Source: Paenibacillaceae bacterium (GTDB lineage: Bacteria > Bacillota > Bacilli > Paenibacillales > NBRC-103111). Taken from it: a stretch of 64,000 bases of DNA. The stretch is taken from positions 166,126 to 230,125 of the forward strand of contig JAQSYI010000007.1 in NCBI GenBank assembly GCA_029256185.1, written 5' to 3'. Shown here one piece after another: positions 34,330 to 42,079 of the stretch; position 1 is the stretch's first letter, and every line of letters starts with the position of its first letter. The notes under the pieces were generated by a model. That model saw only the letters and a list, made by a program, of their open reading frames with translations. It did no database searches and was not told where the DNA came from. Both the position numbers and the translations under genes were made by a program.

Positions 34330-34390
34330 TGGACGAAAAAAGCAATGACCCATAAGAGGCCACTTTTCATCGTGTCCATCTTATGGGTCA
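34330..34390 (-). terminator. Intrinsic terminator after ThuA gene
   Basis: TGACCCATAAGA (34346-34357) and TCTTATGGGTCA (34379-34390) are exact 12-bp arms. On the minus strand they are followed by TTGCTTTTTTCG, about 45 bp beyond the ThuA stop. Confidence 0.8.
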
Positions 34391-34435
34391 AAACCGGTGT
34401 CCGCAGGGTTCATCTGTTCTTGCAAATGATTCCTG

Positions 34436-35170
34436 CTATTCCTTGGCCGACACAGCTTCTCTGGCATCATACTTGCCGTAGTACGGATATTCCCTCGCCG
34501 CAGGCTTGGCCCAACGGACCGCGTTGCGGATTACGGTGCGGATCTGCTCATTGTAGTAGGTGGGATAGGTTTCGTGGCCCGGGCGGAAGTAGAAGATTTT
34601 GCCTTGGCCCCGCAGGAAGGTGCAGCCGCTGCGGAATACTTCTCCGCCTTCAAACCAACTGACCAGAAGCAGCTCATCCGGCTGCGGAATATCGAAGTGC
34701 TCTCCGTACATCTCCTCGGCGGGCAGCTCGATATATTCCCCGATTCCTTCCAGAATGGGATGTCCGGGGGAAGTAACCCATAGCCGCTCCCTGTCCCCTG
34801 TCTCGCGCCACTTCAGATCGCAGGAGGTACCCATCAGCCGCTTGAAGATTTTGGAGAAATGGGCGGAATGGAGCACAATCAGCCCCATGCCTTGAAGCAC
34901 CCGCTTATGCACCCGCTCCACGATCTCATCTTTTACCTCGCCATGCGCCATATGCCCCCACCAGATGAGTACATCCGTCTCATTCAAGCGTTTCTCGGAC
35001 AGGCCGTGCTCCTCATCGTCATCCAGGGTGGCGTAAGATACGGCGAACCCCTCGCCCAAGCCTTCCCCTACAGCCGTATGAATGCCCTGCGGATAGACAA
35101 CGCGGACCTTCTCGCTGTGCTTCTCATGACGGTGCTCGTTCCATACGGTAACCTTTATCGTTTCCCCCAT
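34436..35170 (-). CDS. ThuA-domain protein (trehalose-utilisation family)
   Basis: A 244-residue cytoplasmic protein of the class I glutamine-amidotransferase-like ThuA fold: [11 protein letters not shown] at the start, [48 protein letters not shown] and [18 protein letters not shown]. ThuA proteins occur with disaccharide and polysaccharide catabolism and are thought to process 3-keto or related sugar intermediates; the reaction here is unknown. ATG 35170 follows GGAGG by about ten bases. The gene is monocistronic, ending at a strong terminator. Confidence 0.88.
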   Translation of the reverse strand: MGETIKVTVWNEHRHEKHSEKVRVVYPQGIHTAVGEGLGEGFAVSYATLDDDEEHGLSEKRLNETDVLIWWGHMAHGEVKDEIVERVHKRVLQGMGLIVLHSAHFSKIFKRLMGTSCDLKWRETGDRERLWVTSPGHPILEGIGEYIELPAEEMYGEHFDIPQPDELLLVSWFEGGEVFRSGCTFLRGQGKIFYFRPGHETYPTYYNEQIRTVIRNAVRWAKPAAREYPYYGKYDAREAVSAKE

Positions 35171-35530
35171 TTTAAGACGCCTCCTCGTAATCGGAAATCC
35201 ACACATTCAGTATAAGGACTCCGCAGCATGAATGATATGCGTAATCTTGTCGGGTTCTTATACTATAGTGTCCTTGGTTGATGGCTTATGGGAAATTGCA
35301 CGGCTTATGCCGGGTGGCGCCGCTTCATGCCGCTGCTGTCCCACTGTGCGCGGGTCGCGTCTCACTTTGTACCTCTACCGGCTATGTGCCATGCGCATCT
35401 CACCAGATGCAAGCTCCAAACTGCTGTCCCGCTTTAAGCGTTTATTCAGCAGGGGCTCAGCCAGGTTTAAGATCCGGATGCCACAATGGAACCAGGATAC
35501 GAAGAACTTGGATGAGAGGGAGGAGTCGCT
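35171..35530. other. Intergenic region between divergent genes, nothing recognised
   Basis: This 360-bp stretch separates the ThuA gene from the phosphodiester glycosidase gene. AT-rich TATACTATAGT at 35259-35269 could be a -10 box in either direction, but no matching -35 is found. Confidence 0.4.
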
Positions 35531-36460
35531 TTGAAGTGGAGCAGGAGGAAGAAGGCGCTCCTTGTTGCAGGAGTGCTGCTGTTGATCATAGCTGTGGTGC
35601 TGTATAAACTGGCAGACCGCTATCTGATCGAGCATGTGGAGCTTGTGGTTCCTGCGGCAAGCAGCATGCCGGACAACCCGGGGCAAGAAGAAGCCCCCGG
35701 TTCCGTGATTGCCGATGACTGGAATTACCGGAGCGGAGGCACTGCCATAAGCATCCGCAAGGTGGAGACCGGCTCCGGTGAGGACACGGTGACCTATTAT
35801 GTGGCGGATCTTCAGCTTAAGGATGGTGCCAGCCTGCAGTCCGCCTTTGCCAAGAATGCCTTCGGACGCAATATTATCGAGAACACCTCTGTTATTGCCG
35901 CCAATAATGCGGCTGTGTTTGCCGTTAACGGGGATTATTACGGGTTCCGCAATGACGGGGTGATTATCCGCAACGGCACTCTCTTCCGGGATGAACCCGC
36001 CCGTACCGGTCTGGCCCTGTATGCGGACGGGTCCATGAAGTCTTATGACGAGACGGAGCTAACCTCAGCCTCCCTGCTGGACAGCGGGGTGGTGAACAGC
36101 TTTTCCTTCGGGCCGGCACTGCTCCGGGATGGCGCGGTTGCAGACAATCTGGAGCAGGTGAAGGTGGATACCAACTTCGGCAACCGCTCCATCCAGGCGT
36201 TGAACCCCCGCACGGGGATCGGGCTGATCGCTCCGGGCCACTATGTATTCGTGGTAGTAGACGGAAGAATGGCGGGTTACAGCAAGGGAATGACGCTGGT
36301 CCAGTTTGCCCGGCTGTTCGAGGAGCTTGGTTGTACGGAAGCGTACAACCTGGACGGAGGCGGCTCTTCCACCATGTACTTCAGAGGGAGAGTGGTGAAC
36401 AACCCTCTGGGCAAACAAAGCGAGCGCGGAGTCAGCGATATCCTGTATGTGGCGGAATAA
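35531..36460 (+). CDS. Phosphodiester glycosidase (NAGPA) domain exoprotein
   Basis: A 309-residue protein with a basic start and one hydrophobic helix (about 8-26, ALLVAGVLLLIIAVVLYKLA), so it is membrane-anchored or secreted. Residues about 90-305 form the NAGPA domain: AVFAVNGDYYGFRNDGVIIR, NPRTGIGL and the diagnostic YNLDGGGSSTMYF. This domain hydrolyses N-acetylglucosamine-1-phosphodiesters in animals; bacterial members act on cell-wall teichoic or exopolysaccharide linkages. The start is TTG 35531 after GGGAGGAG. The GT2-GtrA gene follows by 27 bp, pointing to a shared cell-envelope role. Confidence 0.88.
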   Translation: MKWSRRKKALLVAGVLLLIIAVVLYKLADRYLIEHVELVVPAASSMPDNPGQEEAPGSVIADDWNYRSGGTAISIRKVETGSGEDTVTYYVADLQLKDGASLQSAFAKNAFGRNIIENTSVIAANNAAVFAVNGDYYGFRNDGVIIRNGTLFRDEPARTGLALYADGSMKSYDETELTSASLLDSGVVNSFSFGPALLRDGAVADNLEQVKVDTNFGNRSIQALNPRTGIGLIAPGHYVFVVVDGRMAGYSKGMTLVQFARLFEELGCTEAYNLDGGGSSTMYFRGRVVNNPLGKQSERGVSDILYVAE

Positions 36461-36487
36461 GCACCAATTACCTAGGAGGCGAGACAG

Positions 36488-37498
36488 ATGACTGTGCTGA
36501 TTCCGGCATATGAACCGGACGGGAGGCTGCTGGAGCTGATCTTGCAGTTGAAAGCCGCAGGCAATCCCCGGATTTTAATCGTCGATGACGGCAGCGGAGA
36601 GGCATATTCGGACGTTTTCCACTCCGCCGGGAAGCTGGGCTGCATCATCCTGACCCATCTCGTGAACCGGGGCAAGGGACGGGCCCTGAAGATCGGCTTC
36701 GAATATATCCGCGGCTCCCTGGGCGGAGATGATGTGGTCTGCGCGGATAGCGACGGGCAGCATCTGCCGGGGGATATTATGGGCATCGCCCGCTCCATCC
36801 GGGAGCACAAGGGGCAGATTATTCTCGGGAGCAGACGCTTCTCCGGCAAGGTGCCCCTGCGCAGCAAACTGGGCAATACGGCCACCCGGAAGATCTATTC
36901 CTTTGTCTCCGGCATCACGCTGTATGACACGCAGACCGGGCTTAGAGGCTATTCCGCGGATATGCTGGAGTGGCTGTGCCGGATTCCCGGCGAAAGGTTC
37001 GAATATGAGATGAACCTGCTGCTTGAGGCGCCCCGGAACGGGTACCCCCTCTATGAGGTGCCCATTGATACCGTTTATCTGGACCATAACAAATCGTCCC
37101 ATTTCCGGCCGGTAGCCGATTCCGTCATGGTCTATCTGCCCATTCTCAAATTCAGCGCGGTTTCTCTCATATGTGCAGCCTTGGATTTCCTGCTGGTCCT
37201 GCTGATCCAATATGCCGCCTCGAATCTGCTGCTCTCCGTAATGGTAGCGCGGTTGTGCAGCTCGGTCTGTAATTATTCCCTTAACAAAGTATTCGTATTC
37301 AGGAGCGGCAGCCCCACTCCTGTCCGCCGTTCCATGCCCAAATATTTCGCGCTGGCAGCCTTGATCTTCCTGCTGAACTATGGGTTCATGTACGCTTTCC
37401 ATGAGCAGCTTGGCCTGCCCTTGCCGGCCGCCAAGCTGATAACCGAAGCAGCGTTGTTCGTGTTCAGCTACTGGTCCCAGCGCCGGTTCGTATATTAG
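36488..37498 (+). CDS. GT2 glycosyltransferase fused to GtrA membrane domain
   Basis: A 336-residue protein. Residues 1-210 are a family 2 glycosyltransferase of dolichyl/undecaprenyl-phosphate sugar synthase type: VLIPAYEPDG, ILIVDDGSGE, NRGKGRALKIGFEYI, DSDGQH as the metal-binding DxD-like site, and DTQTGLRGY. Residues about 220-336 form a GtrA-like four-helix membrane domain, with YSLNKVFVFRS between helices. Such fusions probably make a lipid-linked sugar and flip it for surface glycosylation. AGGAGG precedes ATG 36488. It forms an operon with the phosphodiester glycosidase upstream. Confidence 0.9.
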   Translation: MTVLIPAYEPDGRLLELILQLKAAGNPRILIVDDGSGEAYSDVFHSAGKLGCIILTHLVNRGKGRALKIGFEYIRGSLGGDDVVCADSDGQHLPGDIMGIARSIREHKGQIILGSRRFSGKVPLRSKLGNTATRKIYSFVSGITLYDTQTGLRGYSADMLEWLCRIPGERFEYEMNLLLEAPRNGYPLYEVPIDTVYLDHNKSSHFRPVADSVMVYLPILKFSAVSLICAALDFLLVLLIQYAASNLLLSVMVARLCSSVCNYSLNKVFVFRSGSPTPVRRSMPKYFALAALIFLLNYGFMYAFHEQLGLPLPAAKLITEAALFVFSYWSQRRFVY

Positions 37499-37601
37499 TA
37501 CGTCCTCCCGCCCTCCCGGGATTGTGATTGACGATTCCGTATGGTACGCTACTTTCATATAAGACACCTAAGAAACAGCAATACCAAATCACAACCGGCG
37601 A

Positions 37602-38795
37602 GTGGTGAACTGTTTGAACTTTAGAGCTTTAATGACCTTCTCGGAGTCCTCCTCCTCATCCAGGCAATCCATCTGGGTTCACCGTTTCCTGCTGATTTAC
37701 TGGCTGGTTATTGTGCTGCATCTTCTGGCCCAGTTAGGCTCCTATTGGTGGATTCCAGCCTACCCTATGGATTCCCATGAGTTTTATTATGAAGTGATTC
37801 TGTATCCCCATCTGCTGATGGGCGGAGCAGTGGGGAGTGCCCATCTGATATACAAGTTCTACATCCGCTACTCCCTGTATGCTCTGTTTCTCTGCGGAAC
37901 CGTGGTTTGTATGGAAATCATCCACCTGAATATGGACATCCGCATCATCGGAGCGACTATGCTGCTGCCGATTGTTGCCTCTGCAATTTTCTTCAGAGTT
38001 GAGCTGACTTTGTTTACCGCGGCGCTGCAAATAACCGGATTTGTCATGATGTACCGGATGGACTACTGGTTTAAGGTCTACTGGACTCCTTATGACTTGA
38101 TTGCCATCCCCATCTTCTTCCTGGTGGGGACGCTGGTAGCGATCATTATTATCATTAACGGCCGTTCCCTTATTGATGATCTGGAAAAGACGCTGCTGGC
38201 CAAGCAGGAGCTGGTGATTGAGAACGCCATCATGTCCAAGCTGAGCAAGACGGACGCGCTGACCCATCTGTACAATCATATTTCGTTCCATGAATTTTTC
38301 GAGCTGGCGCTGAAATACGGGGTGGAAGGCCAGGCCTTCCACCTGGCTCTGATCGATATTGACCATTTCAAAATGGTGAATGACCAATTCGGCCACCGTG
38401 CGGGAGATATTGTCCTGTCGCAGGTGGCCCGAGTCATCAGGGAATCCTGCGGGGCATCGGACATTGCCGCACGTTACGGCGGAGAGGAGTTCGCCCTGCT
38501 GCTGTTCGAGAAGAACTTCGAAGAGGCCTATCAGGTGGTGGAATCCATCCGCAACAAGCTGGCAGCCATCGTGCATAAGGAACTGGGGGACAAGGCGGTT
38601 ACGGTAAGCATCGGCCTGAAGAGCTATTCTCTGCATGAGACCAAGGAAGAGCTGTTCGAAGCCGTGGACCGCATGCTGTACGAAGCGAAGCGGGCCGGAC
38701 GCAACCGGACTGTGACTCCCCTCCATCCGGCCGGCCTTCACCAGGAGAACCGGGACACCAGCACTTTCCGCCCGGACCGGGGGGAGCAGCCTTAA
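37602..38795 (+). CDS. Membrane diguanylate cyclase (GGDEF)
   Basis: A 397-residue protein. About six membrane helices occupy residues 25-190. A GGDEF domain covers about 210-375: DALTHLYNHISFHEFF, LIDIDHFKMVNDQFGHRAGD and the active loop RYGGEEF near residue 295, a catalytically competent GGEEF variant; no inhibitory RxxD is evident at the usual place. It would make cyclic di-GMP in response to a membrane signal. GTG 37602 has a weak ribosome binding site; ATG 37632 is an alternative. The C-terminal 25 residues are hydrophilic and unconserved. Confidence 0.9.
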   Translation: MVNCLNFRALMTFSESSSSSRQSIWVHRFLLIYWLVIVLHLLAQLGSYWWIPAYPMDSHEFYYEVILYPHLLMGGAVGSAHLIYKFYIRYSLYALFLCGTVVCMEIIHLNMDIRIIGATMLLPIVASAIFFRVELTLFTAALQITGFVMMYRMDYWFKVYWTPYDLIAIPIFFLVGTLVAIIIIINGRSLIDDLEKTLLAKQELVIENAIMSKLSKTDALTHLYNHISFHEFFELALKYGVEGQAFHLALIDIDHFKMVNDQFGHRAGDIVLSQVARVIRESCGASDIAARYGGEEFALLLFEKNFEEAYQVVESIRNKLAAIVHKELGDKAVTVSIGLKSYSLHETKEELFEAVDRMLYEAKRAGRNRTVTPLHPAGLHQENRDTSTFRPDRGEQP

Positions 38796-38910
38796 GAGGA
38801 GGGGCGCGGAAGCACTCGCCGGGCGCAGGGCACTGCTGCTTATGTCTTGCTGTCTTCTGTATTATGGTTGATGCCTGTTTAGTACAATTGCCTGTGCCTG
38901 GTTGATGCTA

Positions 38911-38951
38911 TTGTTTGTGCTTGTGTTTGTGCTTGTGTTTGTGTTGTGCTT
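38911..38951. repeat. TTGTGTTTGTGC short tandem repeat
   Basis: Three to four imperfect copies of TTGTGTTTGTGC (12-bp period) lie between the convergent cyclase and MATE genes. Such runs expand and contract by slippage. Confidence 0.7.
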
Positions 38952-38972
38952 AACGGGAATTTTTTCCGTTAA
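38950..38972. repeat. Single family 1 palindrome
   Basis: TTAACGG (38950-38956) and CCGTTAA (38966-38972) flank an AAT-rich centre, the same design as the palindromes at 7211-7405. It stands alone, between convergent genes, and could act as a terminator for either. Confidence 0.65.
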
Positions 38973-39019
38973 CGTTCCATCCGAACGGGGGGATTCCCTT
39001 CCCAAACAGCTCCCCCAAC

Positions 39020-40417
39020 TCAGATCAGCTTGTGCTTGTACCACTTCTGCCCCCGGAAACGCAGCAGGAAGATGGTCCCCCGTACGCCCCATTCGCAGTT
39101 CATGGCCAGCCACACACCGATAACGCCAAACTCCAGCGCTACCCCAAGTATATAACCCAGAACAACGCGGAACAGCCACATGGACAGCATGGCCACGATG
39201 GAGGTGAATTTGGAATCCCCCGCCGCCCGCAAGGCAGCAGGCGTGATGAAGCTGATGGACCATAGCGGAATCTGGGCGAGCAGGTTAATGAGCGTCAGCA
39301 GGAACAGATCATGCATAATCTCGTCCGGAGGGCCGAACAGGCTCACCAGCGGACCGAACAGCGGCAATATCAGCAAGGTCATGCCGAGAAGAGACAAGGA
39401 TGACAGCCAGATGAAGGACTTGATGAACTTCCGGGCATCCGCAATGTCCCGCCGTCCCACACACTGGCCCACAACTGTCACAATGGTCAGAGACATGGCT
39501 CCGCTGGGGATCTGGGACAAGCCGGCAATTGTGCCCCCGATGGCGTTGGCGGCAGTGGCGTACGTACCCATTCCAACGATAAAAATCTGGGTCAGCAGCT
39601 TGCCTCCGTTGAAGAACATCTGCTCCGCGGCGAAGGGAACGCCGATAAACATGATCTTCTTCAGCATGGCTCCCTGGATATGGAACATCTCCTTCACACG
39701 GATGCGCATGGTTTCTTCCTTCTTGAACAGATAGAACAGCGCGCAGGCCGCTCCGATGTAGCGGGCCGCATTGACGGCGATGGTCATTCCCTCCACGCCC
39801 ATATCCAGCAAGGTAATCAGCACAAGATTCAGCAGCACATACGTCACGTTGGTAATCAGGGACAGGAACAGGGACTCCCTCGTTTTGCCGATCCCCCGGA
39901 GCGCCCCGCATACGGCTTGGACAATTCCGATTCCTGTAAAAGACAGACCGCTGCCGATCAGGTAAATTCTGGCGTTGTCCAGCACTCCCGGCGAGGCTGT
40001 TCCGAACAGCAGCTGAATAATGGGATTATGCAAGGCGATGACCAGGGTACTGACGGCCATAGCGATCAGGGTAACGGATGCAATGGCGCTGGCCGCGGAC
40101 TTGGACACCATCTGGGGGTTGCCGCTCCCCTTGTATTGGGCCACCACCACCGTCCCGCCGGTAGCCACGGCAATAAAGACGTTGACCAGGAACATATTCA
40201 GCGAATCTACCATATTGACTGCGCTGACCGCCTCCATCCCGGAGGAGCTGATCATGGCGGTATTAAGCAGATTAAGCCCCACCACGAACATCTGATCGAT
40301 CAGAATGGGGATAAACAGCGCAATGATTTGGCGGTAATTCATCGACTCGCCGCTAAAATATTTGTTGAGCAGGCCTTCCGGCCGCAGCTTTTCCTTCTGT
40401 AAAGACAACCGGCTCAT
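39020..40417 (-). CDS. MATE-family multidrug exporter
   Basis: A 465-residue protein with twelve predicted helices and the internal two-fold repeat of MATE transporters (IALFIPILIDQMFVVGLNLL in the first half; IMFIGVPFAAEQMFFNGGKL in the second; QCVGRRDIADARKFI as cytoplasmic loop). It would expel drugs or metabolites in exchange for sodium or protons. The ribosome binding site at ATG 40417 is weak (AGAAAGAAG); ATG 40342 is an alternative start. It has no local regulator. Confidence 0.92.
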   Translation of the reverse strand: MSRLSLQKEKLRPEGLLNKYFSGESMNYRQIIALFIPILIDQMFVVGLNLLNTAMISSSGMEAVSAVNMVDSLNMFLVNVFIAVATGGTVVVAQYKGSGNPQMVSKSAASAIASVTLIAMAVSTLVIALHNPIIQLLFGTASPGVLDNARIYLIGSGLSFTGIGIVQAVCGALRGIGKTRESLFLSLITNVTYVLLNLVLITLLDMGVEGMTIAVNAARYIGAACALFYLFKKEETMRIRVKEMFHIQGAMLKKIMFIGVPFAAEQMFFNGGKLLTQIFIVGMGTYATAANAIGGTIAGLSQIPSGAMSLTIVTVVGQCVGRRDIADARKFIKSFIWLSSLSLLGMTLLILPLFGPLVSLFGPPDEIMHDLFLLTLINLLAQIPLWSISFITPAALRAAGDSKFTSIVAMLSMWLFRVVLGYILGVALEFGVIGVWLAMNCEWGVRGTIFLLRFRGQKWYKHKLI

Positions 40418-40662
40418 ATCATCACATTCTTCTTTCTAAAAAAATGAAATGGCCCCACCACGTGGAGCCTCAGCTTCAGGGACAAATTGTTTACTCTACT
40501 AAAATCCGTCTGGCAAGCCTCGCACTCTTACTCTATGCCTTTCGGAGGCAACAGTCAACTATAACAGTCAACTGTATTGGTACAAGGAACATGTTCCCAG
40601 GAGTCTAGTATAACGTCTCGTAAATTCGTTCCTCATTCTTGAGGCCGGTCCTTCCCGGCTTG

Positions 40663-40845
40663 CAACGGACCTGAGAGACGCTAACCGGGGGAAAAATGGG
40701 GGTTGGCGCGGCTAACGGACTGGAAAGACCTTATCCGGGCCAATATCCCTCTGGATGGGGGCAAATTAGTCCAATAAGAGCGTTCGAGTCCGTTACAATT
40801 CCAAACCCCCGGTTTTGGACCGAATAAGGGCGCTCAGGTCCGCTA
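40663..40845. repeat. Dispersed intergenic element with four TAACGGAC-type sites (family 2, copy B)
   Basis: CAACGGAC (40663), TAACGGAC (40713), GTCCGTTA (40788) and GTCCGCTA (40838) repeat exactly the 50, 75 and 50 bp spacing of the copy at 20008-20190. Sequence between the sites is also related (GACCTTATCCGG, GACCGAATAAGGGC). From 40418 to 40662 nothing else is recognised. Confidence 0.85.
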
Positions 40846-40852
40846 CAGCCTG

Positions 40853-41014
40853 GGGCGTGTCTAAACACCCGCTTGAGGGCATCCTTTCACCGCCTTTTCA
40901 CCTCGAGCTATCGTTACTTTCGCTTGACGTACCCCGGTACGCCTGCCCGAAAGGGCCTGGTCGGAAACGATCATCTGGGAATTATCTCCTCCCCTCAGAG
41001 GTTCAGATACGCCC
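40853..41014. mobile_element. MITE-like element with 14-bp terminal inverted repeats
   Basis: GGGCGTGTCTAAAC (40853-40866) and GTTCAGATACGCCC (41001-41014) match as inverted repeats at 12 of 14 positions and enclose 162 bp without a gene. An internal palindrome GTACCCCGGTAC lies in the middle. No target-site duplication is obvious. It abuts the family 2 element. The region 41015-41133 holds no recognised feature. Confidence 0.5.
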
Positions 41015-41133
41015 TAAAGCGGTGACTCTACTTCGCCAAACTACTCCCATAGGAGTCGCTTCCCTTTTGTGCTCACAGTGTTTAGCCCGTCCGGGTTCTT
41101 CTCCTGTAGGGAACGAATTTACAACATGATGTA

Positions 41134-42015
41134 CTAGTTCATGCCCCGCTTGGCCTTGATGCACTTCAGCTGATAGCTTCGCCCGTATGCGCGGCCGTAG
41201 CGGATAATCCGCCGCAGCATGCTGCCGTCCTGAAGCTTGGTGAACGGACAGGGATCGGGATAGGTGTTGACCTCCAGAATATATGGAACAAGCGTCCTGT
41301 CCAGCGCAATATCCACTCCGATTTCGTTCAGACCGGGATAGGCGGAGCTTAGCCTGACGGCAGCCTGGACGCCAAGCCTGTTCATGGCGCTCACCAGCTT
41401 ACTCCCCTGCTCCTTGCCGGCATAGGATTGCAATAATACGGCCGCGGGATAGATGGTCCCTCCTTGGCTCCCGTTGGTGACGGCCTTGCGGGGATGCGCT
41501 ACCCGTCCGGCCACTCCTGTGGCCTCCCACTTGCCCTTGGGGCTGCGCTGCACCATCACCCGGATATCAAATGGCCTGCCATTGTGGCGGAGCAGCCGGA
41601 TTCCCTTTTGCACCAGATAGGGTTTGCCTTGGGTTTCCTTGAGAATTGCCTGGTACATGGCTCCGTAATCGGCAAATTCCTTCACTGCGGTCCCGGACTG
41701 ATAGCGGAATTGGACCGGCCGGAGTTGGTTGGGCCTGCTGCCCCTTCTCCCGCTTGCGCCCGCTCCGCTGCCTTCTCCGTCCGCTGCTGCATGCTTCTCC
41801 ACCCTCATCACTCCTTGTCCGCAGGACCCGCAGCAGGGCTTCACGTAGACCATCCCGTATTTCTGCAGCATCTCACGTAAGATGCCCTTGGTTAACATTC
41901 TTGTCAGAGGGATATGGCTCCTCAGCTCTTCGCTTCTTTCAAGCACTCTCGTTTTGGTCAGCTTGTTGGAAATCCGGGTGACAGGCGCCTCACTCTTTCC
42001 GCTTTCCTTATTCAT
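41134..42015 (-). CDS. YheC/YheD-like ATP-grasp protein
   Basis: A 293-residue protein of the endospore-coat-associated YheC/D family. Features are YVKPCCGSCGQGVMRVEK (ATP-grasp lysine and glycine loop), YLVQKGIRLLRHNGRPFDIR (purine-binding), EIGVDIALDRTLVPYILEVN (metal-binding Glu/Asn), then YPDPCPF. ATP-grasp enzymes join a carboxylate to an amine via acyl phosphate; the substrates of this family are unknown. ATG 42015 follows GGAGGCGG. It is divergent, with only 64 bp between starts, from the adenylating enzyme-SbnA fusion, which raises the possibility of a joint pathway. Confidence 0.85.
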   Translation of the reverse strand: MNKESGKSEAPVTRISNKLTKTRVLERSEELRSHIPLTRMLTKGILREMLQKYGMVYVKPCCGSCGQGVMRVEKHAAADGEGSGAGASGRRGSRPNQLRPVQFRYQSGTAVKEFADYGAMYQAILKETQGKPYLVQKGIRLLRHNGRPFDIRVMVQRSPKGKWEATGVAGRVAHPRKAVTNGSQGGTIYPAAVLLQSYAGKEQGSKLVSAMNRLGVQAAVRLSSAYPGLNEIGVDIALDRTLVPYILEVNTYPDPCPFTKLQDGSMLRRIIRYGRAYGRSYQLKCIKAKRGMN

Positions 42016-42079
42016 ATTCCGCCTCCGCTCTATTGCTCTATAGCTTACATTACGGCAGGGCGGCAGCCTTTGACTGGGC

